Of a stretch of DNA of 64,000 nucleotides, positions 26,878 to 36,123 are shown piece after piece (the first letter of the stretch is position 1; the number at the start of each line of letters is the position of its first letter). Location of the stretch: positions 124,001 to 188,000 of the forward strand of contig CAYTGM010000007.1 of assembly GCA_964437365.1 (NCBI GenBank), read 5' to 3'. A program made the translations under genes and the position numbers. Source of the DNA: CAYTGM01 sp964437365. GTDB taxonomy: Bacteria; Sumerlaeota; Sumerlaeia; SLMS01. The notes under the pieces are model-generated. The model had not been told where the DNA came from. It did not search any database and saw nothing but the letters and a program-made list of their open reading frames with translations.

Positions 26878-29301
26878 TCAGGAGCCTTCTTTACTCTTAC
26901 CCGATTCGACCTTTTGATCCTGGTCCTTCTCGTTGCCTTCGGTAGAGTCTGAAAGATCTTTTGACTGCAGCTGGGGGTGGATCGTTGAATCATCCTGCTG
27001 TTTCTTAGAAGAACCTTTGGCTTTCTCTTTCTTGTCTTTGCCCGACTTAGAGGTAGAAGCTTTTGAAGGGTAGTCAATTCGCTGGTGAAAGCGTGACTTC
27101 AACACATTCACGAAGACTTCACGGATGACATTCAAGTCGCGCAGGGTCAGGTTACATTCATCAAATTGACCGTCGTTGAATTTTTCAAGGATCGTGTTGC
27201 GGACCACTTGCTGTATATCTTCCTCGCGTACCCCACGCCCGGAAAGTTTTGCCGTTGCCGTCGCTTCAACACTATCGGCCAGCATCACGATCGCTGCCTC
27301 AATGGATTGGGGCTTCGGTCCTGGGTAGCGATAGTCATCTATACGTACCGGTTCCTTGATTTCTCCTCGGTTCTGTGCTTCCTGAGCTTTTATATAAAAG
27401 TAGCGGATGAGACTTGTCCCGTGATGCTGAGGAATGAAATCGATAATACGCTCTGGCAGTTTCGCTGCCCGTGCCATTTCAACTCCTTCCTTCACATGGT
27501 CGCGAATGATGAGCACAGACATCTGTGGTCTCAACTTGTCATGTCGCATTTTGTCTTCAGAGGTAATCTGGTTTTCAGTAAAGTATTCCGGTTTCTTCAC
27601 CTTGCCTATATCGTGAAAATAACATGCGGCTCGAACCAGGAGATAGTTAACGCCGATTTCAGTCGCCGCTGCTTCCGCCAGCTTTGCAACGTTAAGTGTA
27701 TGTTGCCAGGTTCCTGGAGCAAGCTCCTCGATCTGTCGCAAAAGCGGATGATGAAGACCGGTCAACTCCAGTAACTGCATATCAGTCAGGATGCCGAAAC
27801 GTTCAAAGACAGGAAGGATCGCCAGAACAAGAAAGCTCGCCACGCCTGCGAAGAAGCCAAGGCCGGCCATTCCGATGGGCAATTGGTCCAGGTCTCTGAT
27901 AATACTTGTTACAAGAATGACCGCGGCATTCACCACGCCAACAAGGACAGAAGCGAGAAACACTTCCCACCGTTTCCGGATATTATAAATGGCAGCAATT
28001 CCTGTATAGCCACCAAAAAGTCCGACGATGACATATTGATACTGTAAATCAACCTGCAGGCCGAACAAAAGGCCCCCTGCAGATACCAGCAGAAGGGCAA
28101 GACGCACATCCAGAAGCAGCACGCCCAGCATTCCTATCGACCCTGCCGGGAAAAGATAACCCACAAGCTGAGAGTTCCCATCTGCCAGAAGAATCATGAA
28201 GAATTGCAGGGATAGGCCAAGGACAACGGGCAGGCCGATTAAGATCACATTGTACGTGGTGAATTGAAGATTACGACTGAACTTCTTCACGAAAAAGGAA
28301 ACAATAAGAACCACGAGAAGCGTATAGATCGCATGACCGATCAATCTCAGTCGGTGTTGGGTTTCAACCTGGTGCAGGTGCGTGCGAAGCAAGGCCGCCT
28401 CATCTATATTCAGCAATTCCCTCTGGGAGGTATGCTCGACCAGGATTTCTCCCATGGCGTATTGCTTTGATATATCGCGCTTTGGGTATTCTTCGAGTGA
28501 GCGAGCCGTTCTTTCCTGGCTGAAGACCAGGTTGGGACGAATGATGACCGCCAGAAGACTTCTCGCAACTTTTCTTGCTCGTGCTGCTACCTCATCTTCG
28601 GTGTAAGCGTTGTTCAGTTTTTGAACAAGTGGGTTCCAGGCAAACCAGTCTGTCGGTAGCGGCAGGGGGCTCTGAATGATAGATCGACGCCGTATAGGCA
28701 GCTGATCCTCTGGCTCAACGCGAACAAGACCATCCTGCAACAGGCCCTTATATCGTGTAGGTCTCGACACGATCACATTCTCTTCATAGGCTTCAATGAT
28801 GATCTGATTGATTGTTTGTGTAAAACGCGGATCACGAAGCACTTCAACGAAGTCGACGATATTCTCCTGAGTCAGAAAACGAAGTCGTGTATCTCTCCTC
28901 TTGAAGATAGACACCATCTCCTCGGGAGTATCTTCTGATGGGTCTATACTTTCAGCGGTTTCCAGCAGAAGGTCGAATTCTTCCAGGACCTCGTTCTGCA
29001 CATCTGGCAGATACTCGTAAACACGCTTGTGTTGCTTCTCACGTTCTTCTTCGAAACTGGCAAGATCAGAAGGACTCACGAAGGAAAAGTCGACTTGCGC
29101 ATAAACATCACGGTTCAGCGCTTCACCTTCCCCGGGTGCAGGTGGAGAATAGAGAAGGAAGGGACAAGTCACCACCAGGAGGAAGAAATAGACAAGGATC
29201 AGGACCAGCCAGCGACCAGGACGTCGGCGACTCTTCTCGTCTACCGTTTCCGAGATGGATCGAGAGACTTCTCGCGTAAGGGGTTTTGAGGCTTCAGCCA
29301 T
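26878..29301 (-). CDS. 7TM-HD family phosphohydrolase, PgpH/YqfF-like (c-di-AMP phosphodiesterase family)
   Basis: The 807-residue protein has the PgpH layout: one N-terminal helix (about 28-48), an extracellular domain (about 50-310), seven membrane helices (about 318-515) and a cytoplasmic HD domain. The HD residues are in LAEAAATEIGVNYLLVRAAC followed by YFHDIGKV. Further metal ligands are in DHVKEGVEMARAAKLPERII and IPQHHGTSLIRYFY. PgpH hydrolyses cyclic di-AMP in Firmicutes; in other phyla this is assumed. A tail of about 65 residues (about 745-807) is very rich in K, S, D and E and probably disordered. The gene follows phoH, as in many bacteria, but ybeY, the usual next gene, is not present. 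Confidence 0.88.
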   Translation of the reverse strand: MAEASKPLTREVSRSISETVDEKSRRRPGRWLVLILVYFFLLVVTCPFLLYSPPAPGEGEALNRDVYAQVDFSFVSPSDLASFEEEREKQHKRVYEYLPDVQNEVLEEFDLLLETAESIDPSEDTPEEMVSIFKRRDTRLRFLTQENIVDFVEVLRDPRFTQTINQIIIEAYEENVIVSRPTRYKGLLQDGLVRVEPEDQLPIRRRSIIQSPLPLPTDWFAWNPLVQKLNNAYTEDEVAARARKVARSLLAVIIRPNLVFSQERTARSLEEYPKRDISKQYAMGEILVEHTSQRELLNIDEAALLRTHLHQVETQHRLRLIGHAIYTLLVVLIVSFFVKKFSRNLQFTTYNVILIGLPVVLGLSLQFFMILLADGNSQLVGYLFPAGSIGMLGVLLLDVRLALLLVSAGGLLFGLQVDLQYQYVIVGLFGGYTGIAAIYNIRKRWEVFLASVLVGVVNAAVILVTSIIRDLDQLPIGMAGLGFFAGVASFLVLAILPVFERFGILTDMQLLELTGLHHPLLRQIEELAPGTWQHTLNVAKLAEAAATEIGVNYLLVRAACYFHDIGKVKKPEYFTENQITSEDKMRHDKLRPQMSVLIIRDHVKEGVEMARAAKLPERIIDFIPQHHGTSLIRYFYIKAQEAQNRGEIKEPVRIDDYRYPGPKPQSIEAAIVMLADSVEATATAKLSGRGVREEDIQQVVRNTILEKFNDGQFDECNLTLRDLNVIREVFVNVLKSRFHQRIDYPSKASTSKSGKDKKEKAKGSSKKQQDDSTIHPQLQSKDLSDSTEGNEKDQDQKVESGKSKEGS

Positions 29302-29435
29302 AGAATTTGCGTCTTCGCTTCGTGAACCTGGTGGGAAGTGCTGTCGTTCAAATGATCATCAGATCATCCTTAAAGGGCACTCTCGCACTGTCTGCAAAGC
29401 GAAATTGAGAGGAATCTTTCAGAATGTCAATGTGA

Positions 29436-30470
29436 CTAACTGGAACCGTTAGCGTCGTACTTCTCATAAGCTTTGACAATCTTCATCACCAGCTCATGGC
29501 GAACCACATCCTGCTCTTTGAAGTGAACAAAGCCGATGTCAGGGAGGTTTCCGAGAACCTCCTCCACATGAACCAGCCCGGAACGGCTGTTTCCCGGCAA
29601 ATCAATCTGGGTGACATCGCCGGTGATCACAGCCTTGGATTCAAAGCCCAGTCGTGTGAGGAACATCTTCATCTGCTCGGGAGAGGTATTCTGACCTTCA
29701 TCAAGAATGACAAAGGCGTTATTCAGTGTACGCCCGCGCATAAAGGCGAGGGGGGCGATTTCAATCACTCCTGTTTCCATGGCCTGTTTAATCTTCTCGG
29801 CATCCATCATTTCATAGAGAGCATCGTAGAGGGGGCGAACATAGGGATCGAGTTTCTCCTTCATGTCACCCGGAAGAAACCCCAGTTTTTCCCCGGCTTC
29901 TACAGCCGGCCGGCAAAGGATGATGCGGCTGACACGGCCTGAAATGAGGTTTGAGACCGCCATAGCAACGGCCAGATAAGTCTTACCTGTTCCGGCTGGC
30001 CCGATACCAAAGACGATATCTTTCTTACGAATCTCGTCGATGTACAGCTTCTGCCCATGAGTCAGGGGTGAAAGCCGACGGCGTTTTAGAGGGAGAGGAA
30101 TTCCATCAAGGAAGATCTCAGACAAAGGGCGATCATAACCAGAAGACTTTGATTCTGCGGCTTTTGCTTTGGGCTTGTCCGTGCTTTCCGGTTTAGCGGT
30201 CTTGCTGAATCCTGCCTGGCGTACCATGTGCCGGAACTCTCTGGCGGACATTTCTCCACCTTTTCTCTGAATATCGAGAATCTCTTTGATCATATCATTG
30301 GCGTAGGAAACATCTGATTCTTCGCCGATAATTTTGAGGAGGTTTCCGCGGAGGACGAGTCTGGCGTTCAGTTGCTTTTCCAGTTGCTGGAGCTTAGCGT
30401 CGTTGTGGCGGGAGAGGTCGTGTGCTTCGTGGTCGTTTAGGGTCAGGATCTGCTCGATAACAGCGCTCAA
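29436..30470 (-). CDS. phoH: PhoH-like ATPase/helicase
   Basis: The 344-residue protein shows the PhoH core: Walker A FGIGPAGTGKTYLAVAMA (about 154-171), PAVEAGEKLGFLPGDMKEKL, Walker B NAFVILDEGQNTSPEQMK and the sensor segment AVITGDVTQIDLPG. An N-terminal KH-like region (about 15-70) precedes it, as in the PhoL/YbeZ subgroup, which acts in RNA metabolism and rRNA maturation. The start is TTG at 30470 with AAGGA 7-8 nt upstream. It lies 134 bp before the PgpH-like gene on the same strand. Confidence 0.93.
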   Translation of the reverse strand: MSAVIEQILTLNDHEAHDLSRHNDAKLQQLEKQLNARLVLRGNLLKIIGEESDVSYANDMIKEILDIQRKGGEMSAREFRHMVRQAGFSKTAKPESTDKPKAKAAESKSSGYDRPLSEIFLDGIPLPLKRRRLSPLTHGQKLYIDEIRKKDIVFGIGPAGTGKTYLAVAMAVSNLISGRVSRIILCRPAVEAGEKLGFLPGDMKEKLDPYVRPLYDALYEMMDAEKIKQAMETGVIEIAPLAFMRGRTLNNAFVILDEGQNTSPEQMKMFLTRLGFESKAVITGDVTQIDLPGNSRSGLVHVEEVLGNLPDIGFVHFKEQDVVRHELVMKIVKAYEKYDANGSS

Positions 30471-30707
30471 TGAAAAGTCCTTCTTTTTTCAGGAATCGTG
30501 TACGAAAGTGGAATTCATTACAAGATCAAAAGGTGGCTTCAGGGGGCATGATTGTCAACCTGAAGCAACAAGTTGGGGAAAAATTCACGGAATTGCCGCA
30601 GATCTTTTTATCTCGAAGAAAGAGAAGTAGTTGCCTCCTCCAATATTTAGTCTTCAAATTAACCTCGTTTGTGACAGGTAATGTTCATCACAGAAGGTTA
30701 TGTGCAG

Positions 30708-31274
30708 ATGAATTTGAAGGAACGTGCAGAAAAGTTGATCCAACTCGGTTTCTTCGAAGGGGCATCCGCACCCTATTCCGCCGAGGAACTGAGTAGCAAA
30801 GCTGAAAGCGACGGGCATATCGATCCTCAGGAAGGGCCAGCCTCAGCGCTGCTCCTTGCCGGTGAAAGACTTCTGGAGATTCCTGCCAACGCCGCGGGAG
30901 CCATCGAAGATTACGGCGATCTTCTTGAGTCCATCGAAGACTTTTGTCTGCAAACATTTCAGCTTGGGGAAATCCGGGCCGAGTTTGTCGAAGTTGAACG
31001 TGATGTTCAGGAAATCCCAGGAGCCGCCGTTCGACTCCGGTTCCGGCTTGATGATCATCTCTACGAAACAACGCTCATGCACGACCCTGAGCTGATCGAC
31101 CTCGCCTTTCTTAATGAAATTGAAAACCACCTCGAAACCATCGGTGAGCCCAGGCGTCTATGCCCCATCGTTGAACTCATGGACGATACAGCAAGGTATG
31201 TCTTTGTCGAACCCTCCATCATGGAAGAAGCCGAGATAACAGAAGTCATCTCGGCCCCGGATTTCGAAGAGTAA
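30708..31274 (+). CDS. Unknown acidic cytoplasmic protein
   Basis: I do not recognise this protein of about 188 residues (from ATG 30708; GTG 30702 and ATG 30681 are alternatives in the same frame). It begins with a helical segment MNLKERAEKLIQLGFF and has a middle region of alternating strands (VRLRFRLDDHLYETTLMHDP). The composition is acidic without signal peptide or membrane helix. The gene is divergent from phoH by about 240 bp and convergent with mscS. Confidence 0.6.
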   Translation: MNLKERAEKLIQLGFFEGASAPYSAEELSSKAESDGHIDPQEGPASALLLAGERLLEIPANAAGAIEDYGDLLESIEDFCLQTFQLGEIRAEFVEVERDVQEIPGAAVRLRFRLDDHLYETTLMHDPELIDLAFLNEIENHLETIGEPRRLCPIVELMDDTARYVFVEPSIMEEAEITEVISAPDFEE

Positions 31275-31299
31275 TGTAACCAACCAAAGAACCTGAAGA

Positions 31300-32187
31300 T
31301 CAGGCTGATTCTTCCTCGTGATCGCCTCTGTGGATAACCATCTGAGGGAATGGAATCTCGATGCCGTTCTTGTCGAAATTCTCTTTGATCGCTTTCTGAG
31401 TCGCAAAATAGACAGGCCAGTAGTCACCCGTTTTAACCCAGGGACGAACCACAAGGTTAACTGACGAGTCGGCCATTTCAACCACTTCAATGGTAGGTGC
31501 AGGATCATCAAGAATGCGCTTATCCTTCTTGAAGATATCGAGGATAATCTTCTGAGCCTTGCCAATATCCGCGCCGTAAGAAATTCCCGCTGTCATATCA
31601 ACGCGACGTGTGTCGTTCGCCGTGTAGTTCACAATCGGCTGACCCCAGACACCACTGTTTGGAACCGTGATGCGCTTGTTATCCGGAGTATTGAGGGTCG
31701 TTGCCATCAGGTTAATGTTCACAACACTGCCCGCATTACCAGCTACCTCAACATAGTCACCTTCTTTGAAAGGAGAATTGAGGAGGATCATAAAGCCTGC
31801 TGCAAAGTTACTGAGAGAATCCTGGAAAGCGAAGCCGATAATGAAACCGCCAACACCCAGGCCAGTGATGAGCGGGGTGACGTCGATGAAAACGCCTGCG
31901 ACCAGTATCCAGACGAACACCCAGGCTACTTTCCTTGAGATATCGACGATAAATTTAGCCGCCAGCTTGTTCACCTTCTGTGAACGCTTGAGGGCCTTCA
32001 TGAGAATAGTCGCCAGCAAGTCGATCAGCATCTTACCGACGACGATGATAATCAGACCAATAAGGATGTTCTTGCCGAGTTCCAGGCCGTTCTCGCTGAA
32101 CCAGGCTTGAACCGTGTTAATCGTCCCGACGGGATCTGTGACGATCTCGGTGGGATTTGTTCCTGTACCAGAGCTGTCTGCTGCCAT
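31300..32187 (-). CDS. mscS: MscS-family small-conductance mechanosensitive channel
   Basis: The 295-residue protein has three N-terminal membrane helices followed by the MscS pore and beta domain. The pore-lining helix is GLGVGGFIIGFAFQDSLSNF, then AAGFMILLNSPFKEGDYVEV, TLNTPDNKRITVPNS and IVNYTANDTRRVDM. The C-terminal alpha/beta domain ends with a charged tail. Length equals E. coli MscS (286). It protects the cell against osmotic downshock in the inner membrane. GGAG lies about 8 nt upstream of ATG 32187. Confidence 0.95.
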   Translation of the reverse strand: MAADSSGTGTNPTEIVTDPVGTINTVQAWFSENGLELGKNILIGLIIIVVGKMLIDLLATILMKALKRSQKVNKLAAKFIVDISRKVAWVFVWILVAGVFIDVTPLITGLGVGGFIIGFAFQDSLSNFAAGFMILLNSPFKEGDYVEVAGNAGSVVNINLMATTLNTPDNKRITVPNSGVWGQPIVNYTANDTRRVDMTAGISYGADIGKAQKIILDIFKKDKRILDDPAPTIEVVEMADSSVNLVVRPWVKTGDYWPVYFATQKAIKENFDKNGIEIPFPQMVIHRGDHEEESA

Positions 32188-32755
32188 AATTAGATCTCCT
32201 CTAGAGGGGTGGGGTATCTTGCCAGAGGCCTTTCTTTCATTGGGTCAGGAAGGGCATCAGGCCGCAAATCAAAGGATCTCTGAGTCGACACCTTGGGTCA
32301 ATTTGAGTTTCTTTCAACAATCAGTTTGTGGAGGCAAATTACGGACCTGCAATGCCGCCGGGCTTAGACGGGGGTAACGACTCGATGGGGCTCTTATAAA
32401 GTTGATGCCGCGGCGTTGCCGGACCTATCCCGGTCCGATGCCCATCGGGCCGGCATCGCTCCGACATCGCTCCGGCATCGTCCCTGGAGGGGAAACGGCG
32501 GTGTGTATGATCACCCCAGATAGTATACAGTTTCAGGCGGCCAGACAGGTGACACTCTACACGGCGCCATAACAAGAACCCCTAATGGACTAACGCATCC
32601 GCTTTAACGCCTGAGTGCCGAGTACAGATCGTCATCGATACCATGTACCAAATTCTCTCAGCGTCTCCAACGCCCCTGCGCGAGTCTATATGAAGAACAA
32701 ATGGGCATTTTCAATGGGTGATGTTAAGAGTTCGGGAAACCGTTTAAACGGTTTT
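32188..32755. other. Gene-free region with GC-rich hairpins
   Basis: No convincing gene occurs upstream of mscS here. The GC-rich part 32395-32485 holds a hairpin (GGACC-TATCCC-GGTCC, 32421-32436), a GATGCC/GGCATC pairing and an 11-bp tandem repeat. The 78-codon minus-strand frame over this stretch looks non-coding. It could be a repeat relic or a structured RNA; it matches no RNA family I recognise. Confidence 0.4.
32452..32484. repeat. 11-bp tandem repeat, three copies
   Basis: Three consecutive units read GGCATCGCTCC, GACATCGCTCC and GGCATCGTCCC. They lie in the gene-free GC-rich patch upstream of mscS. Confidence 0.6.
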
Positions 32756-32762
32756 GTTTCTT

Positions 32763-33035
32763 GAAAGCCCCAAAGGGGCGGTCTATACCAGCCTGGGTCG
32801 GAGCGTAGCGCAGGCCCAGGTAAGAAAGGCACCACATTAAGGGCTGAAAGCCCGATCTATTTCCTCATCGGATGACCCGACTCTTGATTCTCCTCTTGTT
32901 CAATCAGTGTTTTCAGGCTCTCTGCAGACAATGTGATAGGGCGGGCCTTCAGCCCTTCTTACCTTATAGACTTCCCGTCCTGGGCCTGCGCTGCGCTCCG
33001 ACCCAGGCTGGTATAGATCGCGCCCTTGGCGCTTA
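32763..33035. repeat. Imperfect long inverted repeat (REP/MITE-like element)
   Basis: The left arm (about 32763-32860) contains, in order, CCAAAGGGGCG, GTCTATACCAGCCTGGGTCG, GAGCGTAGCGCAGGCCCAGG, TAAGAAAGG and GGGCTGAAAGCCCG. The right arm (about 32934-33035) carries the same blocks in reverse complement: the right-hand 32979-33015 mirrors the left-hand 32784-32820 with a single A/G difference. Small insertions separate blocks. Inside each arm are short palindromes such as CCTGGG/CCCAGG. No open reading frame lies between the arms. This is typical of a mobile non-coding palindromic element, but is unlike the REP sequences at 53.8-55.3 kb. Confidence 0.75.
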
Positions 33036-33205
33036 TTTCGGCACGACGCTTATCTTATTTCAAACGATTGGTCTGGAATAAATGGATACGCCTAAGCTGC
33101 GTCAGAGCAGGGGTGCGGAGTTTTGGTGTGATTGTTTCCATCGCATGGACTCTTCGACCATGATGGTTGTAGTATTCATTCCAGCAATGAAGTTGAGACT
33201 CTTTT

Positions 33206-34267
33206 TCAATAGAGATACCAGCCACTGACTTCGGGTCCTGTGGCGATATAGACACGTCCGGCGTGAATTGTTCCCGGGGCAGGTTGAAACGGGTCGGGAG
33301 TAAATATTTTGACGGTGCCACCGTTGGTGTACTGATCTCGACCTCCTCGGGCATCCAGAAGGCCTGATATAGACAACCCTCCCGGTGTGTCGCACTTGAG
33401 AAGAATCCCACCACCGGCACCGGCACCACCGTCTCTTCCATCTCGTCCTGGGCGGAAACCGAATCCCAGGCTGTCTCCTCCTTTCCCTCCAAGTCCTTCT
33501 CCAGGTGGCAAGACATCACCTCCGTGCCCTCCATCCCCCGGAGTACAAGTGATCGGCCCGATGCATCCTTTGGATGGAGTTCCATCGGTGCCGTTTTGCC
33601 CTGTAGTACCTTTTGTTAGAATACTACCGGAAATGGCGATAGATTCAGTTGCACTAAGATATACTTTCCCGCCACCGGATCCTCCACCTCCGCCTCCACC
33701 TCCGCCACCCAGGTTAAACTCAAGTGGGCCGAATATATCACCGCCGAGTCCCGGTCCTCCCCCTGACCCCATCAAGAGTGTAAAGTCTGTCGTATTATCG
33801 GTATTGATGGCGAGTTCATTATATCCTCCATCACCACCATTTTCTAATCGTGTTGCTGGACCATCTGGGCAAAGTGAATTGTTACATGAAGATCCATTCC
33901 GTTCATGGTATTTTCTCTTACCGTAAGTCCCCTTTAGGTCTCCTTCGCCTGCTCCACCACCTCCCCCTGTATATCCTGCACCAACTAGGTCGAGAGTTCC
34001 TTCAATTTCAATGTTTTCCGCATAGATTTCGAGCATTCCAGCTCCTGTCGTGAAATCATCATCGTAATGAAAAATATCGATGTTTCCCGTAACGATGAAA
34101 TCCTTAACTCCAGTGTGGGTCCCCCAGATTCGATCACCTTCCATCAGGATCAGATGATTGCCTCCGTGATCTTGTGGGGGGAAGTCAGCCGCAGGGAGAG
34201 CTCTCGCAGCTAGTAAACAGGCAACACAGATGATCAGTGTTAATGGTAGCGATGTCTTGAAGAACAT
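33206..34267 (-). CDS. Secreted glycine-rich protein
   Basis: The frame opens at 34363, but ATG at 34267 gives a proper signal peptide (MFFKTSLPLTLIICVACLLA, then ARALPAADF), so I start there; about 353 residues. The mature part begins with a beta-helix-like segment (VTGNIDIFHY, EIYAENIEIEGTLDLVGAGY). It then has several glycine-rich runs (GGGGGAGEGD, LGGGGGGGGGGSGGGKVYLS, and collagen-like GTDGTPSKG and GRDGRDGGAGAGGG). Paired cysteines suggest export and disulfides. Comparable proteins in myxobacteria and other environmental bacteria are presumed surface proteins; no enzyme motif is seen. It stands alone, divergent from the next gene. Confidence 0.72.
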   Translation of the reverse strand: MFFKTSLPLTLIICVACLLAARALPAADFPPQDHGGNHLILMEGDRIWGTHTGVKDFIVTGNIDIFHYDDDFTTGAGMLEIYAENIEIEGTLDLVGAGYTGGGGGAGEGDLKGTYGKRKYHERNGSSCNNSLCPDGPATRLENGGDGGYNELAINTDNTTDFTLLMGSGGGPGLGGDIFGPLEFNLGGGGGGGGGGSGGGKVYLSATESIAISGSILTKGTTGQNGTDGTPSKGCIGPITCTPGDGGHGGDVLPPGEGLGGKGGDSLGFGFRPGRDGRDGGAGAGGGILLKCDTPGGLSISGLLDARGGRDQYTNGGTVKIFTPDPFQPAPGTIHAGRVYIATGPEVSGWYLY

Positions 34268-34542
34268 TGTATTTTGCTTATCTAATGGATGTGCCTTGGA
34301 CCTGACAGTATCGACCCAAGAGTGCAACGGGAAAGCAGTTAAGAGGGCTTCGCGGACCTTCAAGAGGAAGCGGCCAGCTCTTCCCGTTCTCTCTCACCTT
34401 TCCATTACGCTCTAATAATTCCCCTGTGAAAAAAACGACCGATCCCTACAATAACTCTTTACCCTCCCAATTACCAGCCAATAGGGAGAATGGTCTAACG
34501 ACACATAAAAGTCATCATTTTTAAATAAAGCAGCCTCTACTC

Positions 34543-35751
34543 ATGAAACATCAGAAACACGATACTCTCTTCAAGCTCAGATACTCAATCCTTCTACTGC
34601 CCATTTTCTGCCTCTTGACTGTTCCAGTGCTCGCGCAATTTCAAAGCCTTCCGGGAGCCGTTGGAGCAAACGCTCTTTCAAGGGATCGCGCAAAGCAGGA
34701 GGTCACTGTAACCGGGCAGGTTGAGGATGTTGACGTCTCGGAAGGGCCCAAAGACCCTTTCATCCTAAAGATCGGCACAAGCAAGGACGGCATTCCCGTT
34801 TGCATTGGCTATCTACCCAGCAAATTTTCTGAGTTTCACCGGAACCTGCCTCCTCCCATCGCCGGAATTCAAGTCAGCGCGCGTGGTAAGCTCTGGCATT
34901 GGAATGATATGCTCCTTGTGAGGCCAGACGCGCTTTCTGATATTCGCATCCAGGGTTACGCTCACACCCTTGGAGGTGACAGCGGTTCAGCTACCGCGGT
35001 GGGGACTTCTCAACCCGCTCAAGCCAACTCAAATATCCCATATCTGACCATCAGCGATTACGCACAGATTAAGGCTTCGGTCGGAAAGAAAATCTATATG
35101 AAAGGCAGCGTGCTGAGCTGGACTGAGTCGTGGAGCGAACGTGCCCCAAACATCATTGTTGCTGGCACCGGTGCGACACCTCTCGAGGTTGTTTACTGGA
35201 CGAACGAAGGACAGAAATTCGATCCCCAGTTATCAAAACCCGGCACACCGTTCCACCTTCACGGTGAGGTTCAGAATTATCGTGGCAAGCTCCAGGTTAA
35301 GATCGCCGGACCAGAAGAGCTGTCTGTACGACCACTTCAGGTTGCAACTCAGGCCCCGTCTTCAGCCCCCGGAGGAATGTTCCAATCCATGGGTCAAGCT
35401 TCAGCACCTTCTTCTTCAGGTTCCCGTTTTCCTCAGTTCGAGAACCTGGAAGCGTGTCTATCAGCTGCGCTTTCCGAAAAGAAGAATGTGATTGTCTACT
35501 GCTATTCAAACAGCGTTGCAGAGTCTGTGAGCGGGCTGAATTCGCTTAAGAACGACAGCAGTCTTTGGGCGGGCGCCTCGGGGTTTAAGACCTGTGCTCT
35601 CAATGTTGATGAAGATCCAGAGACCTTTGCTCGATTTCGCGTGTTTGATGTTCCTTCAATTGTCGTGATGAACTCTGCGGGCATTATCACGGATCGAGTC
35701 GTAGACTTAAATCGCGCAAAGCTTGCTGAGGTTATCGCGAAGAACCCCTGA
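34543..35751 (+). CDS. Secreted protein with OB-like domains and a thioredoxin-like C-terminus lacking CxxC
   Basis: The 402-residue protein has a signal peptide (about 1-32, ending VLAQ). Residues about 50-130 and 165-270 are beta-rich and resemble OB-fold-like modules (VTVTGQVEDVDVSEGPKDPF; GSVLSWTESW; FHLHGEVQNYRGKLQVKI). A Gln/Ser/Pro-rich linker leads to a thioredoxin-like domain at about 300-400 with KNVIVYCYSNSVAESVSGLN in the place of the redox loop and a cis-Pro element FDVPSIVVMNSAG. The active site has only one cysteine (CYSNS), so it probably is not a disulfide reductase. Function is unknown. A plain Shine-Dalgarno signal is not evident. Confidence 0.7.
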   Translation: MKHQKHDTLFKLRYSILLLPIFCLLTVPVLAQFQSLPGAVGANALSRDRAKQEVTVTGQVEDVDVSEGPKDPFILKIGTSKDGIPVCIGYLPSKFSEFHRNLPPPIAGIQVSARGKLWHWNDMLLVRPDALSDIRIQGYAHTLGGDSGSATAVGTSQPAQANSNIPYLTISDYAQIKASVGKKIYMKGSVLSWTESWSERAPNIIVAGTGATPLEVVYWTNEGQKFDPQLSKPGTPFHLHGEVQNYRGKLQVKIAGPEELSVRPLQVATQAPSSAPGGMFQSMGQASAPSSSGSRFPQFENLEACLSAALSEKKNVIVYCYSNSVAESVSGLNSLKNDSSLWAGASGFKTCALNVDEDPETFARFRVFDVPSIVVMNSAGIITDRVVDLNRAKLAEVIAKNP

Positions 35752-36123
35752 TCGAGCTACTGCTTCGATCACCGCTTCGCTGATCACGACCACGACCACG
35801 ATTTGACATAAGTTGTGTATATACAGGTGCTCTGGTGTGATGGTTTGTAAGAGGAAACCCCTCCGCAAATGCGTGAGGGGCTCCAAGATGTGAATATTTA
35901 AATCAGGGAGAGGTGGCCAGACTCCTCGCTATGGAGAGCTCTTTCAGCCCTCGCCGCAGTATTGTGCTGCATCGAGCGGTCTAACCTCACCCTTGATATA
36001 GACAATACAAATTGGGCGTAGAAAGTCAAGGAAAAGCGATCTTCTTAAGGCCCCCTGCAAGCCTCACTCTTGCTACTTCACAACTTGACTTCCCACAATG
36101 TTCTGCCTCCTGATTGTCCCATT
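35752..36123. other. Intergenic region with a weak hairpin
   Basis: About 370 bases without a recognisable gene. An imperfect hairpin (CCCCTCCGCA / TGCGTGAGGGG, about 35857-35880) lies about 105 bp after the preceding stop and could serve as a terminator, although it has no T run. The frame of the glucosidase gene is open back to 36070, but the family start is at 36124. Confidence 0.4.

Noticed and set aside
32339..32575. 78-codon minus-strand frame in the gene-free kilobase
   Set aside because: Falls on GC-rich hairpins and tandem repeats; composition looks non-coding.
33055..33585. 176-codon minus-strand frame overlapping the glycine-rich gene
   Set aside because: An out-of-frame reading of the low-complexity region of the true gene at 33206-34267.
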